A DNA stretch of 64,000 nucleotides from Artemisia argyi (lineage: Eukaryota; Streptophyta; Magnoliopsida; Asterales; Asteraceae): the NCBI GenBank assembly GCA_030686995.1, contig JARVZY010002388.1, positions 248,001 to 312,000 on the forward strand, in the 5' to 3' direction. Within the stretch, counting starts at the first letter, position 1. Every line of letters starts with the position of its first letter. A model generated the notes under the pieces. It was not told where the DNA came from and did not search any database. It saw nothing but the letters and a program-made list of their open reading frames with translations. A program made the position numbers and the translations under genes. Of this stretch, positions 34,454-46,598 are shown in pieces.

Positions 34454-34526
<73 letters not shown>
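34454..34526. repeat. (TA)n microsatellite in Helitron
   Basis: About 36 TA units. Confidence 0.97.
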
Positions 34527-34528
<2 letters not shown>

Positions 34529-35362
34529 TGTTGGTTGGATGAATGATTGAACATGATACATGTTTTTTTGCTATGCACAATTTAGTATTATATGTTTTAC
34601 ATCAAGTTTATATGACAGGGGTGCTACACCCTTTTAGATAACTTAGGTCTCATTTAGATTAATTCTTGTGTTATTCATCAAGGGTTCTTTTGTATTCGGC
34701 AGAATTCCTTGAGGATATCAACATGATGGTGTTCCATTTTAACTTTTTTCTAATGTAAATCCCATAGGTCCTATGTATCTATCACGTTTTGTTTTCACAC
34801 ATGAACAACTATACATTGCCGTTTAAGAGTCAAAAGCAAAAGAGATTTTAAGGTTGTCTACCTACTACAAACGTTGTCTACAAAAAAGTATTTCAAGGTA
34901 TATGATCAATGTTCAAAAGGTTGGTACAATATACATATGACATGTTTTATATCATTATTTAAATATTTATTACTAACATCAACAACTTCCTTTTACTTGC
35001 ACCTTTTTTTAGATGTTCACGGAATGGATATTGTCTACTCAACTGATTAATGTTATACTAATATTTGTCAAAACTATTAAAGGTGGGAAAGACGATACAT
35101 CCATGTTTATTATATTAAAAGTTACAACCCATATTGTTTATCGTATCATTGATGTATCATTTTTTATTCATTTCAATATTACTCGAACTTAATTACCTTC
35201 ATTTTTCATGATTTAAGTATGTTTTAGAAGTATTGTATTTTATATTATCAGTCACTTATAACTTATTATTCCATTACAAGAAATTTTCACAGCGTTTAAA
35301 TTCGTTGTTCTTTCTTACTTTATTCACGTACTTACTTTTTTTAATAAAAAACCTTCTAGAAT

Positions 35363-35379
35363 CCCGCGAATTTCGCGGG
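35363..35379. terminator. 3' hairpin of Helitron 1
   Basis: CCCGCGAATTTCGCGGG, eight-base perfect arms with a single-base loop, nine bases before the terminal CTAG. This is the Helitron replication terminator structure. Confidence 0.85.
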
Positions 35380-35391
35380 TCTATAAGCTAG

Positions 35392-35907
35392 TCTTTATTA
35401 CTTATAAAGCAAAAATTGTCAAAGGGGAATGTGAAAAACTGAACTTTCGGTCAATCCCGAAATTGCCCCTATGTTAATTAGGAAATTATGAAATGTAATT
35501 AATACTTTTATTAAAACACCATATTAGTTAAAAGTATAATGATTTATTTACATTGTACAACCAATTAAAAACATATCTACCAAATTAAATACAACCAATT
35601 AAAACAATTAATACAAATCACAAACCGGGTTGACCCGGGACGCTTCAAACCCGATGGGCTGAACCGGTTTAATTTGACACATTTTCGACCCAACCTAGCA
35701 AGTTGACTCGGTTTAAATCGACCAATTTTTCGACCGGAATGGTTCAACCGGTTGAACCACCCGGGTCGAACCGGGTTTCAAAATATTATGTTTAATTCCC
35801 AAATCTTCAAATTTTTATTATTTTTCATTTATAACATATAAATTTTTTTTATCAATAAACTATCTGTCGCTATAAAATACCGTTGTTATGCACGGGTACT
35901 CGTCTAG
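35392..35907 (+). mobile_element. Short non-autonomous Helitron 2
   Basis: Begins TCTTTATTACTTATAAAGC exactly where Helitron 1 ends, and terminates CGTCTAG|T with a hairpin CCGT..ACGG (about 35879-35895) just upstream. No ORF. An internal GGTTGAACC/GGTTCAACC-rich segment (35630-35780) has many small inverted repeats. Confidence 0.7.
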
Positions 35908-38009
35908 TATAATTAATATAAGAAGAATGAGAAGAAATCACAACCACAAATATTAAATGCATCCACAAAAAATAGATGCATCTCCTATTATTTATTTTTC
36001 CTTATTTAAAATATGTGGCTACAATTTCTTCTCACTATTCTCATTTCAATAATTCTTCTCACTAGATCCATACTCTTTCGGATAATTCAAATTTATGTGA
36101 AACGAATTTTGTATTTGCCTAATCAACTAACCCATGAATTATAAGTTTATAACTATAAACTTAATCGTGTGATAAAGACACATAACTATATTTCATGACT
36201 CAATATTGATATGAATATATGATTATAAACACACATAATATGATTATAATCAGAGAGTCACATGTGAAATCGCATGTCACTATTAAGTAATCACATGCCA
36301 TCTTATGTCCGGATTTTTTATGACTTTTAATGAGGCACGCTCTCCGCAGCTCTCATAACCTGAGTCAATATTTATAAAAGCTCCTTATTAAACTAAAATC
36401 ACTACCAATAAAACAAGTGTCTATGTATGACTGCCATCATATTTGTTTTACTTTCATAATTATCAGTCCGTCAGTTTTATCTCGCTATTGTTGTATCATC
36501 TAGTAATAACTATTTTTTTTATAAAATATACTTCTAACATTGCTACTATATTACATTTAGCAGGATCGCTATTACCAGTCATGTTTACGCTAGGTCCATA
36601 CCCAACAAACACTAGCTACAATACTCTGCGCCTAAATTATGCCAGCGAGATTGCTAGGGCCTAGGGGCAATCCTGTTTTTGCTAAGGGCCTAATGAACGG
36701 TACTAACGGTCATTAGTTAATGGCTGTTATTTACTAACGGTCGTTATTTTATTTTTATTTTTTATTATTTTTTTTAAATATTTAGAAAAACCTAAAATGC
36801 GACAACAGTCCCTGAGGTGTAATTTGCATTGCAAAATAGGTCCCTTAGGGACTAACGATGTAACAAAAATACATAATTGGTCCTTCATGTTAGATGTCCG
36901 TTACACAATTAGTCCTACTAATGGCAGGTACTTAACAGTTGTTAAGTAATAGCATTTTATGTGACCTATCGTCTGCAAAAATATCTAGCCAAATAACCGA
37001 CAACGAAGCACGAGCGCAAAACCTCTTACCATTCTAAAAAGAAAGAAAGGAAAACCTCAACAAGTCCACCACTTTCTCTTCCTTGATAATGATGTTGATC
37101 GGCCCACGGTAAGGACGCCTAGCTAAAGCCTACGCCAAGTCTTCATGTAATTAACTTAAGGACGATTGGTGTAAATTTTTAGAGCCATAAGGAAGATTTA
37201 TGTAATTAACTTAAGGACGAATTGTGTAATTTTTTAGAGCCATAGGGATGATTTATGTAATTAAATCTTGATTAAATTCACAAGTGATATCATGCTTGTT
37301 TTTTTTTGTTTTTTTTTTTTTTTTTTCATTTTTTAATTTTTTATGTGACGTCTGACTTAAATTCATATTGTTTTAAACTGATATAGGTGTTGTTATACAC
37401 CCTATAATGGTTAAGTCAATATCAAATTAGGTTATGGTTTAATCTCAACTCCTTCGTTTAGGAAGAAACAACGGAACATTTTTGGCCGGTCCTTTATGAA
37501 TAGTCAGTCGACACTCACGAGTGTACGAAGTTTGTGTTTCTCTTCCGGTCTAAACCTTCTAAAGAAATCACTATAAGATCAATTATTTTCTGATTTTTTT
37601 CAAAATTTTTTTTCTCTGCTCTAACAAACGAAAAATAAAATTAGTCAGTAAATAAGAGGTAAGAATATAACTTTAGGAAGGGCACGGATAACCAATCCCT
37701 TTCATATATGTCCATTTATCTTGTTACCTTTAAGTAGGGTGAAACGGGTCGAAATCGAGTCGACGTTTGGCAGAGCTCGACTTGACTTAATAGCTACGCA
37801 AGCTTTTCTAAAAGAGCTCGAGTTTTGTTCTAGAAAGATAAGATAACATCTAGATATCTTGTTGCTCGAGCTCAACTCATAAACTCGATACATTTAAACA
37901 TTAGTATTTGCGCTTACCATATTTGCATATAAACTAAACTTAAAAGTATATATAATTGTTTACATAAGGTATATAAAACGGTTTAGAGATGGGATGGGAA
38001 TAGTTTTAT
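35908..38009. other. Intergenic DNA
   Basis: No gene recognised. It holds a tandem repeat (37146-37263), poly-T around 37300-37326, and a GAGCTCGA-type repeat near 37735-37890. The open frame 36443-36664 has no family resemblance. Confidence 0.4.
37146..37263 (+). repeat. About 55-bp tandem repeat, two full copies plus part
   Basis: Units at 37146-37200 and 37201-37254, with a third start at 37255. Each begins TGTAATTAACTTAAGGACGA and contains TTTTTAGAGCCATA. Confidence 0.85.
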
Positions 38010-38527
38010 TGTACAGTTTCCTGTGTTGAACGGTAAGGAATCGATGAGATTGATGTAGATCAAGAAGCTCAGGTAACACTTAAACAATAACCATACTTTA
38101 CTGTTGTGAGGCAGTATTTGCCCAAGTGTGTGAAAAACTTATGTGATGTTGTGTGTTGCTATCCTTTTATAGAAAAGCTTGTACGGCTTAGGGGTAAACC
38201 TTTTGGGAGTGATCGACGGCAGCCAGGGTGCCAAGTGTCGATCATCCGAGAGTAGACCAGGAGGACAGATGTCATCGATCCTTTAGCTCGTAGTGGTGTT
38301 TGTAGTACGTTCACACCCTGCAGTGTCAGATGGTTCATCGTAACCGCTAGTGACAGTTGAGGAGCAGTATCTTTGTCTTTATTCAGTTAGGCCTGAGAGG
38401 TACCTCCATGCCTACGTGGCCTAGGATTCGAGCCGGGCCTTTATCAAGTGTTGATTGGGCTTTGGTGACCGGCTTGATTCGAACATGTAATTAATTGACT
38501 TGGGCCATTAATATTGATACGCTATCA
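38010..38527 (-). repeat. Possible solo LTR
   Basis: Read on the minus strand it begins TGATAGCG and ends CTGTACA, with a TATA box (TATAAAAG) at about 38164-38171. No clear 5-bp duplication, so boundaries are tentative. Confidence 0.35.
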
Positions 38528-38753
38528 ATAATTATGCATAAAATAACATATATATGACTAGGAAGCTAACATTTGGAGCTTTGATAACATCAAATAGTTC
38601 TGATATTTTAGTGTTAGTTTTCCCCTATTATGCTTACCTTTTATATCAATTTATCAGAATATGTACTCTTATTTGTTTATATTTCATTTTTAGGATAAAA
38701 ATGAGCATTGGAACGAAGAGATGCGGATTTGGAAGATTAATAATGAAATAAAT

Positions 38754-40145
38754 TGAAGTATGTTGAATTAACACTAACTAAGGCGTATATCATCTCTCAA
38801 CCTACACCGTAACATCCTTTTACACTAAAGACTGAAGTCAACGCTGACCAAGAACTATGGCGTAACCAGCTTATGGGTTACGGCGTAGATGTGAGTACGA
38901 GACTTTTACGAGCGTAACACACCTTGGTGTTATGCCGTAGATCTTCCTTCAACACTTAGAAGAATTTCGTGATCCATGATGGAGTTACGGCGTAACCACT
39001 CATAAGGTTACATCGTAGATGGTGTACGAGAGTTCTACGTCCGTAACAGATCATCAAGCTACGGCGTAGTGGCAAGATTCAAAGGCTACGACATAGTTAA
39101 CCCTAAGGGTTACGCCGTAGCAATGTCGAGACTATAAATATCAGCCCTAATTCCGCATTTTAAACATACCTTTCTCATACACAAAAATCAGAGGAGGAAT
39201 TAGGGATCAAGGAGGATGAAGTTCTGCAAGCTTACAAGTCATTTCCAAGAGAGAATTCACGCTTCACAATCATAAGTTTTACCATTTTTGTATTACATCT
39301 GTGTACTGAATTCATGTTTTCATTTACAATGTTGAACATCCATTTTTCTATATATTTTAATATGAGTGGCTAAACACCATTAGTGTTAGCCTTGTTATGA
39401 ATTTGTTATAATAATAATTTAGTTTTCTTGTATCCGTTTCGTTTTATTTGCATACTTTCTTAGCGTATTTTGGGACACCATTAGTTTGGTAGCATTGAAG
39501 TTTGGTGGTACCTATGAAGCTAGGAGAATTGATCATAGGACCCATAGTGAATAAGGTTGTGTTTAGTCATAAGAATTGACCATAGGACTATCACTATTCG
39601 TGTGGGAATTTCAACGAATGACCACTTACCAAACGTAATTGCTTAAGGAATTAGGGAGGATCTAAGTTTCGACCGACCGGATCCCACTAAATAAGCCTAA
39701 GTTAGTAGAGGCACTTATTGACTCTTTCATTTTGTAGACCAGCGAACTCTTGTAATAATTAGGTTACAGAATAGGGAAAGTTGGAAGATAGGATTTGACG
39801 ATTTGACCATCTGAGTCTAGTCGACTTGAATCCCCAGATGAAACGATAGGATGCATTTAATAGAAAACTAGTCATAATAATAATAAGAGTAGTAATTAGG
39901 TTAACACTTCTCTCCTTATTGATATATCCTTACCATTTAATTGCTTTTTGTTTATTTCATTACTTTAGTTTAATTAATCAATTACAAAACCTTTTTAAAA
40001 CCAGTGACATTAGAACTTAGAATAAATCTGCACGCATAGCTCTTGGGATGACCTCGGCTTTACCGACAACTATACTATACACGACCGGGTATATTGCCCG
40101 ATAGTGCATTAGGTAGATGAGACAATTATAAATTTAAAACCTTGT
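38754..40145 (+). repeat. LTR-like fragment, Ty3/Tat-like
   Basis: Contains a TATA box (CTATAAATA, 39132-39140) preceded by a TTACGGCGTA array, then a long AT-rich leader with ATGAGTGGCTAAACACC (39362-39378), a phrase common in plant Ty3 LTRs, and near 40045-40110 a GGGATGACCTCGGCTTTACC..ACGACCGGGTATATTGCCCG phrase also common in these LTRs. Ends are not established and no gag/pol adjoins it. Confidence 0.5.
38855..39120. promoter_or_regulatory. Array of TTACGGCGTA-type palindromes upstream of a TATA box
   Basis: About ten full or partial copies: near 38855 (CTATGGCGTAAC), 38876 (GGTTACGGCGTAG), 38907, 38931, 38984 (GTTACGGCGTAAC), 39007, 39035, 39059 (CTACGGCGTAG), 39085 and 39109 (GTTACGCCGTAG). 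The TATA box follows 12 bp after the last copy. Confidence 0.8.
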
Positions 40146-41195
40146 CAGTAAATCCTGAATCAAGCTTATTCTCTAAGCTAATACTCGAAGCTCAGTAAAG
40201 CAAAACTTAAATAAATTCGAGTCGAATTCAAGCTCAAGTTAATCCGTAGAAGCTAAACTCGATTGCACCTTGTCTTTAAGTAACACGGACACAAACAATC
40301 TATTTTCGCCCGTTGAGGATTTATATCACAAACAATCTAGAAAGGATCATGGCCCTTTTAGGATTTACCATGTTTACATTATTTATCATTCTGCTAATAC
40401 ATAATTTAATTATTTGTATTACAAACCTTAAATTTCTGAATAAACTACTCGTATAATTTAACCATCCTAAATTTCATAAACGAGGTGGGGCAACGGTCCG
40501 CCGCGTTGCGGCGGGGCGTTGTTTCATGTCGTTGATTATCGCACAGTATTTTTTTTTTGTTAAGTAGAAAGTGGGTCAGGTGTTTGGTGTGGGGTTAAAA
40601 AGTCCTGGAAAAAAAAATTAAAATGGCGTGGTTCTTGATGGCGTTTTGCAACGGGGCTCGCTAAATATATGTTACATAAAAGTTTAAAGTAATTTTCGCA
40701 AGTCATTATATAGTAGGAGGTATGTTTTGTAAATAGTATTTTGCGAAGTTTTTTAACCCATTATATAGTAGAGTGTATGTTTTGTAAATAATATTTTGGG
40801 CTTTTACCTGGGCCAAAATGGGCTTATTGTTGGGGGAAAAATAATTTCTACAGCCCAATGATGTCACCTTGCGTCATTTGCCGCAGAATTACTATATATA
40901 GTAATTACCCTCCAGCCGTTTTGGAAAAATTGTCCTAGCTCGGCCACGGCCATTAGTAGAGTTAAAATTCTAAAACATTTGTTTAATCTTTAGGTTCCAA
41001 GCTCCATAGAGCATGAATATTCAACGCAAACATTTATTATCACTAACCCCAATACAAAGTAGACTGACAAGTTGTTGCATCATCAATTGCTTTCACATAC
41101 ATGCCTTTCACACGACTAAAACGAGGTGGATCACCCGCGCGTTGCCGCGGGATGTTTTGCCAAAGAATGTAAAAAAAAAAAAAAAAATTAACGGA

Positions 41196-41253
41196 TGAAC
41201 AGTAGAATGTACAGTAACTTAACGACCGTTAGTACTGTACATTCTACTGTTCA
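41196..41253. repeat. 58-bp palindrome with perfect 21-bp arms
   Basis: Arm 41196-41216 (TGAACAGTAG..TGTACAGTA) is exactly inverted at 41233-41253, separated by 16 bp that themselves hold AACG..CGTT. Confidence 0.92.
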
Positions 41254-41261
41254 CTGTGAGG

Positions 41262-41307
41262 GGATTTACTGTAGCTTCGTGCTACTGTAGCTAGCTACAG
41301 TAAATCC
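41262..41307. repeat. Second palindrome with 14-bp arms
   Basis: GGATTTACTGTAGC at 41262-41275 is exactly inverted as GCTACAGTAAATCC at 41294-41307. The loop repeats CTACTGTAGCTA. Confidence 0.9.
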
Positions 41308-41434
41308 TGATAAATGTTATATTTATAAATGTTACAATCCAATCGTTACCACATTAATTTGCTAAATAAACTACTATGGTTTATTTATTTATTTTATTTT
41401 ATTCTTATTTTTCTTAGAATGATACCGCACTTGA

Positions 41435-41632
41435 AAATTAACCCGCGAGTTAAACCATCCAAATAGGCAGGCTCCGAAACCTGAACCACTAGAGGAGACC
41501 CGCGAAAGAAAACACCTAAAACTCACGGCTTTATACTACCTGGATTTTTTTGTCTCTTACAAGACTCGAACCTTGGGTAAAACCTCTTTCAAGCTCCAGA
41601 AGAAGACCATGTGTCCAACTGAGCTAAGCCAG
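41435..41632 (-). mobile_element. tRNA-derived SINE (minus strand)
   Basis: On the minus strand, GGCTTAGCTCAGTTGGACAC (box A TAGCTCAGTTGG) and GGTTCGAGTCTTG (box B) are correctly spaced at about 41632-41567. A body continues through GAGACAAAAAAATCC and TTTCGCGGGTCTCC. There is no tRNA-like folding of the acceptor or D arms. Confidence 0.65.
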
Positions 41633-42710
41633 TTTGTTACTACTATGGTGTTCATATCACATAACCAAATTGATTTGCAGCATCTTTATTTTTTATTGAC
41701 ACATTTTATTTTATGCATTAGACCGTTACACATTATTTATAACATGTGATAACTTTTTGTACACTTATGAGTTCAAATCAAAAATATATATGTGCAAATC
41801 ACCTCTCTATCACATAAATATGAATTGTGATATCTTCATAAATTACATTTGCAAACCTAATGTGAATCTTAGATATGATATACAAAAAGATGTTATCGGA
41901 AAATAAATACCTTAACTATCTATGTGAAACCTATTTATCATCAATCTTTAAAGAGCAAAGTTACGTAAAAAAAAATTACAAAATTATATTTACAGGATAA
42001 CTTGACAAATGTAATGACCAATTATAGTGTATCACATAGTATCTCTTTTTTCTTCTTACCCTTCACGTTTAATTGTTAAGTTATTGTGTGAACATAATTT
42101 TATAAACTCTTTGTTAATATATCATTTTTCACATAGTTCATTTGACTGGAAATCATTTCTTGTATATTTTTACTAGTTAAAAGTCACGTATACGCACGAA
42201 GTTTACACATGAATAAAATTTATTTTAAAATGTTAGTTAATATAATAATTTAGCAATGTTTAATATTTGTAACTGTAATATTATACATACGAGGTTCAGA
42301 CATGAAGTATAACTAATAATTTTATTTTAACTATATTTGTTTGTTGTGTACTTATAAATCACGCTTTCATTTTAATAATTATAATCACATGCATCTACAT
42401 TTTTTTTACAAATAAATTATTTATCATTATTTGTATTCTACTTTCAACCCGTGTACGCACGGTTATTAAACGCGGATTAGGTTAGAACAATGACAATAAC
42501 TAATAATAACATCTCAACTATATTTGTTCGGATTTAAAAATATGTTCAATCTTGTTTAACAATTCTTAATGTTTGAGTAGTTTAATTTAATATTTTAACA
42601 TAATTTAAATTCATTGAATATAAATTTTTATACATGTTATATTTAATTCGTGTGTATATTCAATAACATGTTGACGTATGTTGATAATGTTTAAGTATTA
42701 AACTTAATTT

Positions 42711-42786
42711 AATAATAGTAATAATAATAGTAGTAGTAATAATAATAATAATAATAATAATGATGATGATGATGATGATGATGATA
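42711..42786. repeat. (TAA)n(TGA)n trinucleotide microsatellite
   Basis: AAT/AGT units pass into TGA units. Confidence 0.95.
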
Positions 42787-42830
42787 GGAGTAGTTGTTTA
42801 TTTAAAAAAATGTTTAAAATATATATGGGG

Positions 42831-42833
<3 letters not shown>

Positions 42834-42898
<65 letters not shown>
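42834..42898. repeat. (TA)n microsatellite
   Basis: About 32 TA units. Confidence 0.97.
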
Positions 42899-42901
<3 letters not shown>

Positions 42902-43324
42902 TTGATTGTAAATTTTATTAATCAATCAAAATATAACGCTTATTTACACATCAATTCAAAATAAATAAAAAAAAAATAAAAAAAAAAAAAATCACAACGC
43001 CATGCGTATTTTCATTATTTTCTGCATCAAAATTTTCAAAAGTTTAACCAAGTTAATCTAATTTTGACTTTTCTTAGCAAATAGTAGTACTCGATTTTGC
43101 ACTTGAGCTCTGTTATTGATCAATATCTATTTGTCTAGTTTCGGTTTTTAATTGTATCAGTTGTATCGCATTATCTTTTTCTACATTTCAACTTTTGTTG
43201 AAATGGTTATTTATATAATTTAGTTTTTCCAAAAAAAGGTAGAGTACATACTCGTATCGTATGTACATAAACAAATGCATAAGTTAGTACTTACGTGTAA
43301 CTAAGAGCGAAAGTGTGATAATAC

Positions 43325-43327
<3 letters not shown>

Positions 43328-43396
<69 letters not shown>
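43328..43396. repeat. (TA)n microsatellite
   Basis: About 34 TA units. Confidence 0.97.
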
Positions 43397-43398
<2 letters not shown>

Positions 43399-43570
43399 AA
43401 GTGTGAAGAGTAACTAATAAATTTATGAAAACAAACAACAAAAAATAAACTTCCACGGGTCTTCTGCTTCACAAAAAACCCGCAACAATAGAATTAGAAC
43501 ATACATAATGAACACCAACACAACCTTTAACTAAAAAAAACACAAACACACGAGATGGCACTCATGATGG

Positions 43571-43760
43571 CACAACCAGGGCGTGGCACCCGTGACACCC
43601 GTAGTAATGATGCCATATGAGGGTGTGGCACCCGTGACACCTATACTAATGATGCCAACCTATGGCACAACTAGGGCGTGGCACCTGTGACACCCGTAGT
43701 AATGACGTCATATGAGGGTGTGGCACCCGTGACACCCATACTAATGATGCCAACCTGTGG
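43571..43760 (+). repeat. 95-bp tandem repeat, two copies of a two-part unit
   Basis: Units 43571-43665 and 43666-43760. Each holds two related halves built on GTGGCACCCGTGACACCC and TAATGATGCCA, giving a four-fold pattern of about 47 bp. Confidence 0.88.
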
Positions 43761-44288
43761 CGCTACCGCGCTATCATAGCCATAGACCCATTGTTCCTTT
43801 ATGCATCAAGACACATAAATTAACGCTCCTTACCCCCACCGTAACACCAAAAACACTTAAACACCTAAAGCACGTTCCATTGAAATAGAATCGGGCCACC
43901 ATTAACACCCTCTCACCTCCGTCGCCACCATTGCCAACGGAGTACCACCTTATTAGGCCACCTTAGTCACCACATTATCATCATAGTACCACCCTATCGT
44001 TCCATATCATTAGATGCCACTGTCATCCAAACACTAATCTATCAATAATAAAACTAACTAAAAAAAAATCAATAATTGTGTTGTATAATTATATGTAATT
44101 AATCTCTCAAAATTTTAAGAAAACTTGCATTAGTTACTTTTAAAAGAGTTTCTAATTTTAGATTTAGGGTCGGTTGATTTTAATTAGAATGACTTAAACA
44201 AAGACATCATGCAAAAGAAACCTTTTACTTATAAAACTTAACGATTTATTTTTCATAAGCTTGCACTCTTTAGACACATAACATATTT

Positions 44289-46500
44289 TGTAACAATTCA
44301 CATTTTCAGGTTAATTACTATTCATTTTTTTTGAAATTTTCCCGAAATTTGATTTTTGTTTCTTGGCCTCGAGTGATAAATCATTTCCATGGCAAATTAA
44401 AAGTTTGACATTCATCAGATCATTTACGCGAAAGTTAATAAGGAATTACACGTTTTAGGGTAAAACGTCATTCAAAAATTCTACGCACAACGAAACTCGA
44501 CCGCGTTAATTTTCCCCGTATCAGAAAAATGTTTGATACACTCATGATTTATTTGAGAATAAATCATGACTGAGAAAAACATGACCAAATAAACCTCGGC
44601 CATGAAAAACTGGAATTTTCGTTTTTAAGCGTTTTTACTTAGCCGTAACCTTAGCCTATACCTGCACCGCATTTCTAAGACGATTTAAGTTTTCACATTT
44701 TTCGAGTAAGTCAACATATTTTTCCCTCATCCTTTGACCAAAAATCATTCCTTGATTTTATAAGCCATTCTTTGATTTTTAGGCTTACGGTTTTATGTCT
44801 AAAAGACATTTAATACCAACCGACACTAGACTGAGCCTAGTCTAGACATTATAAGTCATTTTAAATCATTTTTATCCTATTAGAAAAGTAACATTTTACT
44901 TTTCTCAATTTTACACAATATTCGTACATTTTACGTATTACGCGTTTTAGACCCCGTGTTTCCAGTTTTAGCAGGGTTTTACCACCCCAATGGAACCTAC
45001 CACTCATTTTATATTTTATTATGGAGTATAATGATATGTTTAACCATACTTTCAAGTTCCACATTTTTACGACAACCGGTTTTACGTTTTGAGGCTTAAT
45101 CATTTACGGTTGGCATTTCCCGGAGTCAAAACTCATCCAATACTTAGGATAATATCTTCCAAGAACCACCTCATCCTTCCTAGCCATATCAAACCGCCAT
45201 TAGGGGGGGAGTCACCCCTTGGTGTGGCTTGATCTCATGCAAATTGATCTAGGATGATTACATGTGTCAAAGCTTGTTAAGAAAGCTTTGACAAGTCTTA
45301 GTTTCTAACCTCCTCAAGCCCTTATAAAAGCCCCCTCACCCTCTCATTTGTACGCCACCATCACGCACACACACAAACACCATCTCTTTAGCAAATTACT
45401 TCCAAGTTTCATGCAAGAATCAAGTGCAATATCAACACATAAACTCTAGTTTGGTTTTGATTCATCAAACTACTTCCAAACCCTAGAAACTTTGGTGATT
45501 TCTCTTGAGTTTGAATCCACTCAAGTCACCTCAACTTTCATCATCTCTCTTTCAAGAATACAAGTGTAGAAAGATTGCTTGAAGTGAAGTAGGTTGAAGC
45601 TAAAGTCTATCAAAGTCCTTACCTTACATGTTAACTTCCTTTCTTATTTGAAAGCCAAAAGTTGTAAGCCAAACCCTAACATGCTTCTTGTTAAATATCA
45701 TAATCATGTTATTTACATATCATTCATGCTATATTATGTCTTTTATTCATGTCCATGATGTATAAAAATGAGTAAAACAAGTTATTATATATGATTGTTA
45801 AGATAAGTTATTTAAACAAGTAAACTAGTGACTTTCTTGGTATAATCTGATCAAAATGGTAAAATTATGATATTGGATCATTACATATTGTAGTAGAGGA
45901 CCTAACAAGGAAACCATAGCAATTTGAACCACCTAAAACGAGTATACGAGTCAAAAGTTATGACCACTTGAATTTACCAAAACTTTGCGGCAAAGCTGCC
46001 AAATAGCTTCTGTTACAGAAACATAAAACACGCAAAAAGAGGCCTTTCTGGTCCGTTTCATCAAAAAGTTAAAACACAAAAGTTGTCCGCAATCACGTTT
46101 TCTACAAAAACTCAGGGGCACGTATCCAGAAAACCAATAACGAATGAGATTTTCCTCAGTTTCTTAACAGCTATTTTACATACAAAAGTCACTGTATAAT
46201 AGCAATGGTTTAATAAGACCAAGAGGTCTAATGACCTAGATTCAAGTCCACAACCATGGCTAAAGCCAAGGTTGAGTCTCAATACCATGGAACAATGACC
46301 AAAGGTCATGGCAAGGCCATGACTAAATGACCATATAAACTTACTTAGGCGAAAACATGAGCTAAGAGTTGGCGATAACTTGAACATACAATTTGGATCT
46401 ACTTCATCTAAAGGAACCATGAGATATTACAAGAAATGGTCATACAAGTTATAAGAAACTTACCCTAATAACAATCTTCATGTAACTTTTCGGATCAAAA

Positions 46501-46598
<98 letters not shown>

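Larger units (their letters stand above)
30714..35391 (+). mobile_element. Non-autonomous Helitron carrying host-gene fragments
   Basis: The 5' end TCTATACTATATAATAAA is preceded by A. The 3' end is CTAG (35388-35391) followed by T, with a perfect GC-rich hairpin CCCGCGAA-T-TTCGCGGG at 35363-35379, nine bases before CTAG. This matches the Helitron signature (5' TC, hairpin near 3' CTRR, A/T target, no target duplication). No Rep/helicase coding is present. The interior holds recognisable exon pieces of SWI3D and RAD9 with introns, both in the plus orientation. The remainder is AT-rich with a (TA)n tract. Confidence 0.85.
40146..44288. other. Intergenic DNA, repeat-rich
   Basis: No gene recognised. 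It contains a GAGCTCGA-type repeat near 40.2 kb, GC-rich hairpins near 40497 and 41131, palindromes at 41.2 kb, a SINE, microsatellites and a 95-bp tandem repeat (listed separately). Phrases such as CCCGTGTACGCACGG near 42450 resemble Helitron 3' hairpins but lack a clear CTAG end. Confidence 0.45.

Noticed and set aside
38010..38527. Firm call of a solo LTR
   Set aside because: TG/CA ends and a TATA box are present but flanking 5-mers do not match, so it is kept only as a low-confidence repeat.
41567..41632. Possible tRNA gene (good A and B boxes on the minus strand)
   Set aside because: D arm and acceptor stem do not pair, and a SINE-like body follows.
46112..46420. Minus-strand ORF repeated at 62098-62415
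   Set aside because: Duplicate LTR sequence of element 1. The sense strand has GGTCATGG-type low-complexity phrases.
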